From Opisthocomus hoazin (lineage: Eukaryota; Chordata; Aves; Opisthocomiformes; Opisthocomidae), in the NCBI RefSeq assembly GCF_030867145.1, contig NC_134428.1, positions 26,513,320-26,577,319 on the forward strand: a DNA stretch of 64,000 nucleotides. Direction: 5' to 3'. Each line of letters begins with the position of its first letter. The stretch's first letter is position 1. The notes below the pieces were generated by a model. The model had not been told where the DNA came from. It worked only from the letters and a program-made list of their open reading frames with translations, and made no database searches. Made by a program: the position numbers and the translations under genes. Shown here piece by piece: positions 60,801 through 64,000 of this stretch.

Positions 60801-61935
60801 AACAATATGCATTGTCCATGTGGTAAATTCTCAAGGGCCACTTGCAATAATCTAAGTTTAAAATACTTTTTAACAATAAAAATTGCGGGTTGTGTGCAAA
60901 ATGTTTTGTTTCTGATCTCTACAGTAAAACACCACAATTCCTGTGTTTAAAATAGGGGTGGCCAGCTATATTTAGCACTAGTTCTTATTTGGAAAATTAC
61001 ATCTATTAAAACTTTTCTTATGTAAAAGTGCTTACAGAATAACCAGAGTCATAGAAAGCTGAAACTCTTGTGTTTGGGCCACTGTTTCCTGAGTTTTTTC
61101 TCTAGCAGTAATTGCGAAGGGCGGTTGCATCTTGAAAGCTCATTGGTTTGCAGTCAGCTTTTTTTTTTTCCCCTTGTGAAGAAAATGTTCATCATATGAA
61201 TTTCTTCCTAAACATCCTGCTTTTAATTGGCTGTGCCAAGGCTAAAAGAATAAATCAGTCTGTTTCTGGGGTCAGTAAATGGCTGCATTTTTCTCAGCTA
61301 CCAGTATTAACAGGCCTTATGTGGTGTATGTGTTTGTGTATGTACGTACATACATACATACATACACAAAGGCGCTAACAGAACTTACAGGGGCTCTCTT
61401 TTGTAATGTAAACACTTGCTTATTGAACGTTGGGCTGACTTTGGAACTTTCCAGGTGATGGGCAAATTTTAAACTTAGGTTGAATGTTCATTATGAATGT
61501 AAATAGTTATCTATGAGAGCAGTTATATATACGGTTTAATTATTCAGGTGACCGGAGAAACTGAAAATTTAACCCTTTATGTGGTCTTTGCTATGCTGAG
61601 AAATTGGGACCTGTGTTCTAGGTTGTTAATACATTTAAGAAATTGTTTTGAGTTGCTACCATGTAAAGTTTCAAGTTAACCAACTTCTTCCCTGTTGTTC
61701 ATGTATTTAGTAGTATTCTTGTCTTTGAAATCAGGTGTGTGGATTTTTTAGAATGGTTTAGAGTTAGACCTTAACTATACCTACATTCAGATTTTGGGCT
61801 TAGCTATGCCAAAAACGGAGAGCTGCTGAAGTATATACGCAAAATTGGCTCATTTGATGAGACCTGTACCAGGTTTTATACTGCTGAAATTGTATCAGCC
61901 CTGGAGTATTTGCATGGGAAAGGAATAATTCACAG
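42857..61935 (+). CDS. PDPK1: 3-phosphoinositide-dependent protein kinase 1, 5' part
   Basis: PDPK1 is the AGC-family serine/threonine kinase that phosphorylates the activation loop of AKT, S6K, SGK and PKC at the membrane after PI3K signalling. Five coding exons are present: 42857-42880, 55339-55608, 60195-60237, 60432-60569 and 61791-61935, together 620 nt or 206 codons plus two bases. Seen: N-terminus YDAVPIQSSVVLCSC; PQPRKKRP then DDFKFGKILGEGSFSTVVL with the glycine-rich loop; EYAIKILEKR with the ATP-binding Lys at about residue 114; VPYVTRERDVMSRLDHPFF carrying the alpha-C helix Glu; the hinge SYAKNGELLKYI; and LHGKGIIHR, the start of the HRD catalytic loop. The rest of the kinase domain and the C-terminal PH domain lie beyond the window. 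Identity to human PDPK1 in the kinase part is very high. The protein is about 3 residues longer before the Lys than human. Confidence 0.98.
44994..45020 (-). repeat. C-rich tract, possible G-quadruplex on minus strand
   Basis: Several runs of C separated by single G, so the minus strand has closely spaced G runs able to form a G-quadruplex. It lies in PDPK1 intron 1, away from the CpG island. Confidence 0.6.
53356..53376. repeat. Poly(T) run, 21 bases
   Basis: Uninterrupted T21 in PDPK1 intron 1. No adjacent retrocopy recognised. Confidence 0.9.
55339..55608 (+). CDS. PDPK1: PDPK1 exon 2: N-terminal region and glycine loop
   Basis: 270 nt, phase 0 at both ends. It starts YDAVPIQSSVVLCSC after acceptor tttcag and ends ILGEGSFST before donor gtaact. 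The central part (about residues 35-75) is the variable, Ser/Gln-rich linker. Confidence 0.97.
55609..60194 (+). other. PDPK1: PDPK1 intron 2
   Basis: 4.6-kb phase 0 intron that contains an antisense CR1 fragment (about 57127-57960) and poly(T) and poly(A) runs near 57003 and 58152. Confidence 0.9.
57127..57960 (-). mobile_element. Old CR1 LINE fragment, minus strand
   Basis: About 830 bp of CR1 3' half on the strand opposite to PDPK1. The minus-strand frame 57566-57964 retains [39 protein letters not shown] and RSHLEYYVQSW, the part of ORF2 just after the reverse-transcriptase active site. The 3' part at lower coordinates matches the remaining ORF2 end and UTR but has a deletion near 57360, and no terminal octamers remain. 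Clearly older than the copy at 17880. Confidence 0.88.
60195..60237 (+). CDS. PDPK1: PDPK1 exon 3
   Basis: 43 nt, phase 0 in and phase 1 out, encoding VVLARELASSREYA. Acceptor aacag, donor gtaagt. Confidence 0.97.
60432..60569 (+). CDS. PDPK1: PDPK1 exon 4: ATP-site lysine and alpha-C helix
   Basis: 138 nt, phase 1 in and out. It encodes IKILEKRHIIKENKVPYVTR then ERDVMSRLDHPFFVKLYFTF and QDDEKL. Acceptor ttaag, donor gtatcc; both are weaker than consensus, but the frame with both neighbours fits exactly. Confidence 0.96.
60570..61790 (+). other. PDPK1: PDPK1 intron 4
   Basis: 1.2-kb phase 1 intron with a short TACA microsatellite at about 61342-61367; nothing else recognised. Confidence 0.88.
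61342..61367. repeat. TACA tetranucleotide microsatellite
   Basis: About five tandem copies of TACA in PDPK1 intron 4. Confidence 0.8.
61791..61935 (+). CDS. PDPK1: PDPK1 exon 5: hinge to HRD
   Basis: 145 nt, phase 1 in and phase 2 out. It encodes YFGLSYAKNGELLKYIRKIG, then SFDETCTRFYTAEIVSALEY and LHGKGIIH plus two bases of the Arg codon. Acceptor attcag, donor gtagta. The next exon should start by completing this Arg and continue with the catalytic Asp. Confidence 0.97.
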
Positions 61936-64000
61936 GTAGTACAAAGTTCAGGCCAGTGTGCATTTGATTATGCACAAGGTGATTTTTCTAGAAATGTTCT
62001 TAGTAAATTCTAAAGCAAAACCATGGATTTTGTGGAAAGCATTTCATTAGCGTTAGTACTGTTGTTAATATAGGGAGCTAAACAAAGAAAAATTTAGGAG
62101 GGGAGCCAGTCCCTGTTCTAGCTGGAAAAAGTAAGCAAACATTTTGGCCTAGAATTAACATTACCAAAAGCTTGTCTTTTTCAAGCTTGATCAGTTGGTC
62201 TAAAACCAGAAACTGACTTTTTGTTTAACTACATTTTTTTCTGTGGTGTTACATACCAAAAGCAACTAGAATTTTTCTGATGTGCAAATTAGCGTGCAGC
62301 ATGTCATCAAGAAAAGTGAAATTAATGTTTGTCAGTTTTCACTGTGTGAACAGTTTCTACAGAGCAGAACGATAACTAAATGGTGAAAATTAGCAAAGGT
62401 TTTAATAGGACCTTCGCAGTTGTTCTTGATGTCTAGATAAGCATGTTTTGTTATTCATGTTTATTAAACAAATTAAGGCTGTAAGTGTGAGAAATCTGAC
62501 CCACAGAACTTCTTATTGGGTAAGAAATCTATTGTGTCTGTTGGTTCCCAAGCATGTTCATGTTGTTCATGGAACAGTAGATGCTAATTGGCAAAAAGCT
62601 GGCTGATTTTAATTCTGATAGCATTATTACTTCTTTCAGTTATGTTTAAAAGGACAAAGTATTTTCCTAGTACTTTTCTGTGAAATAATTTGGAATAGAA
62701 TCTAAGGGGGCTGGATGTGGAGAATACGAAAAGCATAAATTTTTTTACAGGAGAAAAAGAGAGTTCAAGAACTCCCAGTTTCACTTTGATTATATAATCC
62801 ATGTGTTAGGTTGGGAGAATGCTTATAAATGAATATAGCATGATTGTCACTATTGCTAAGCCTGTCTTGGAAATGCTGTATTACAGAAGAGCTGCTCTAT
62901 GTTTGTCTTCATATCAATGCCACTATGAGGAGCTCAAAAGAAAACAGTGAAATTATGCAATTAGAGAACCTAGTATAAAGTTTATTTAATTGTAAGTCCA
63001 TAGCTCTAGCAGTGCCTGAAAGCTGTTGGAATTTTTCTGCTGCCTAAAGAAATACGACAGGAGGTAGAACCACTTTAAGATGCCAGGCTACTCTGGAAAA
63101 GCTACTACAAATATATGTGTCTGTGTATCTAGATACATAGCTATGTCCTACATCCATAATATATTAATATATAATATAGGTATATGATATATTACATAAA
63201 CTATATGTTTATGTGTATATAGAGTACTCTATATATACATATGGATACATAAAAAACCCCACACAGAACTCTTAAAAAAGGTCCATTCCATTATTAGTAC
63301 TTTCAACTTCTCTCTCAGAATAGTTATAGGAAAATGAACAGGATTTTTATGGCTTGTGTGTCATACTTACTTCATTCAAATTGCTCTCTGTGCTAGTCCA
63401 CAGACTTTAAACTGTACAACTGTACAACCCATGCTTTTCAGCAATATGGGGCTGTAATCTGAGGAAAATAATGCTGCACAGTGGTTGATGGAAACAGCTT
63501 TGCATTGGCACTGATTTTTCTTACCAGTCAACCGAAAGAACTCCCATGCTTTTGTATTACTTTATGACCATCCAAAGATATTTCTTAGGAGGGAAGTACG
63601 TTGTCTTTTCTTGTCAACTGAGGAAATGTGGTGCAGACTAAATAACGTCATAACCATGTAGCCCAATCCTGTTTTTTCTGTTGTTGGTAATGAACCTCTT
63701 GACATCTAATTCGATATTGCTATATATTGTATGTCTGATACTGTGAGGTCTGATTTTATTCAGAATCAGAGGCAGTGTCCACATAAATGGTACACATACA
63801 TTTGAAACACAAATTATACATGGATTTGTGACAAATGTAAACATGCCATTCTTAGAGTGGAGGTGGTTTACGGTTCTTGCCTGTTCTGGACATTTAGCTG
63901 GGGATAGGGGGTTGCCATTGTTTGACTAACTGGCGTTTTGCACTGAGTAAACAGGCCTAGAAGATCTTACTGCCATATAAATCTGTCATGTTATTTAAAT
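61936..64000 (+). other. PDPK1: PDPK1 intron 5, running off the window
   Basis: Intron after the HRD-encoding exon. An AT-rich, TATA-like low-complexity stretch lies at about 63110-63250. No further exon was seen before the window ends. Confidence 0.85.
63110..63250. repeat. AT-rich low-complexity stretch
   Basis: Irregular TA and TATAT repeats with GTAT interruptions; simple-sequence DNA within PDPK1 intron 5. Confidence 0.7.

Noticed and set aside
1-64000. CRISPR arrays, bacterial operons, tRNA or rRNA genes
   Set aside because: None seen; the window has vertebrate gene structure, and apparent short repeats are microsatellites or transposon ends.

Overview
This 64 kb window is nuclear DNA from a bird. 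The evidence is a pair of spliced cytokine-receptor genes and the 5' part of a spliced kinase gene with vertebrate exon structure and CpG-island promoter; several CR1 retrotransposon copies, including a roughly 3 kb copy ending in tandem octamers; and a solo long terminal repeat whose promoter-proximal sequence resembles a family I know from bird genomes. I cannot name the species.

Layout, with all three genes on the + strand: (1) 1884-11125, interleukin-21 receptor (IL21R), seven coding exons from the first cytokine-receptor domain to the stop codon; the signal-peptide exon was not found. (2) About 11126-25200, IL21R 3' UTR and intergenic DNA holding a nearly intact CR1 LINE (about 17880-20829) and a short CR1 3' end (about 23888-24069). 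(3) 25204-31330, interleukin-9 receptor (IL9R), a complete 480-codon reading frame in eight coding exons. (4) About 31331-42600, intergenic DNA with a CpG-rich GC island of unclear origin (about 36775-37380), an ancient CR1-clade LINE relic (about 40050-41610), and a 401-bp minus-strand solo LTR inserted into that relic with a perfect 5-bp target-site duplication. (5) 42600-64000, CpG-island promoter and first five coding exons of PDPK1 (3-phosphoinositide-dependent protein kinase 1); the window ends in the intron just after the HRD catalytic-loop histidine-arginine. An old minus-strand CR1 lies in PDPK1 intron 2.

IL21R and IL9R are class I cytokine receptors that in mammals pair with the common gamma chain and signal through JAK1/JAK3 and STATs. 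Both copies keep the N-terminal cysteine pair, a WSEWS box, one transmembrane segment and a proline-rich box 1. Their coding exons have the same intron phases throughout, which fits an old tandem duplication. PDPK1 is an unrelated AGC-kinase master kinase and is simply the next gene.

I found no CRISPR array, bacterial-type operon or other novel molecular system. The most interesting points are the linked IL21R-IL9R pair, the nearly intact CR1, the nested LTR-in-LINE insertion, the unexplained CpG-rich island, and perfect CRE palindromes both in the LTR and near the PDPK1 promoter. Exon limits come from reading splice sites by eye with reading-frame checks; repeat limits are approximate unless a target duplication fixes them.
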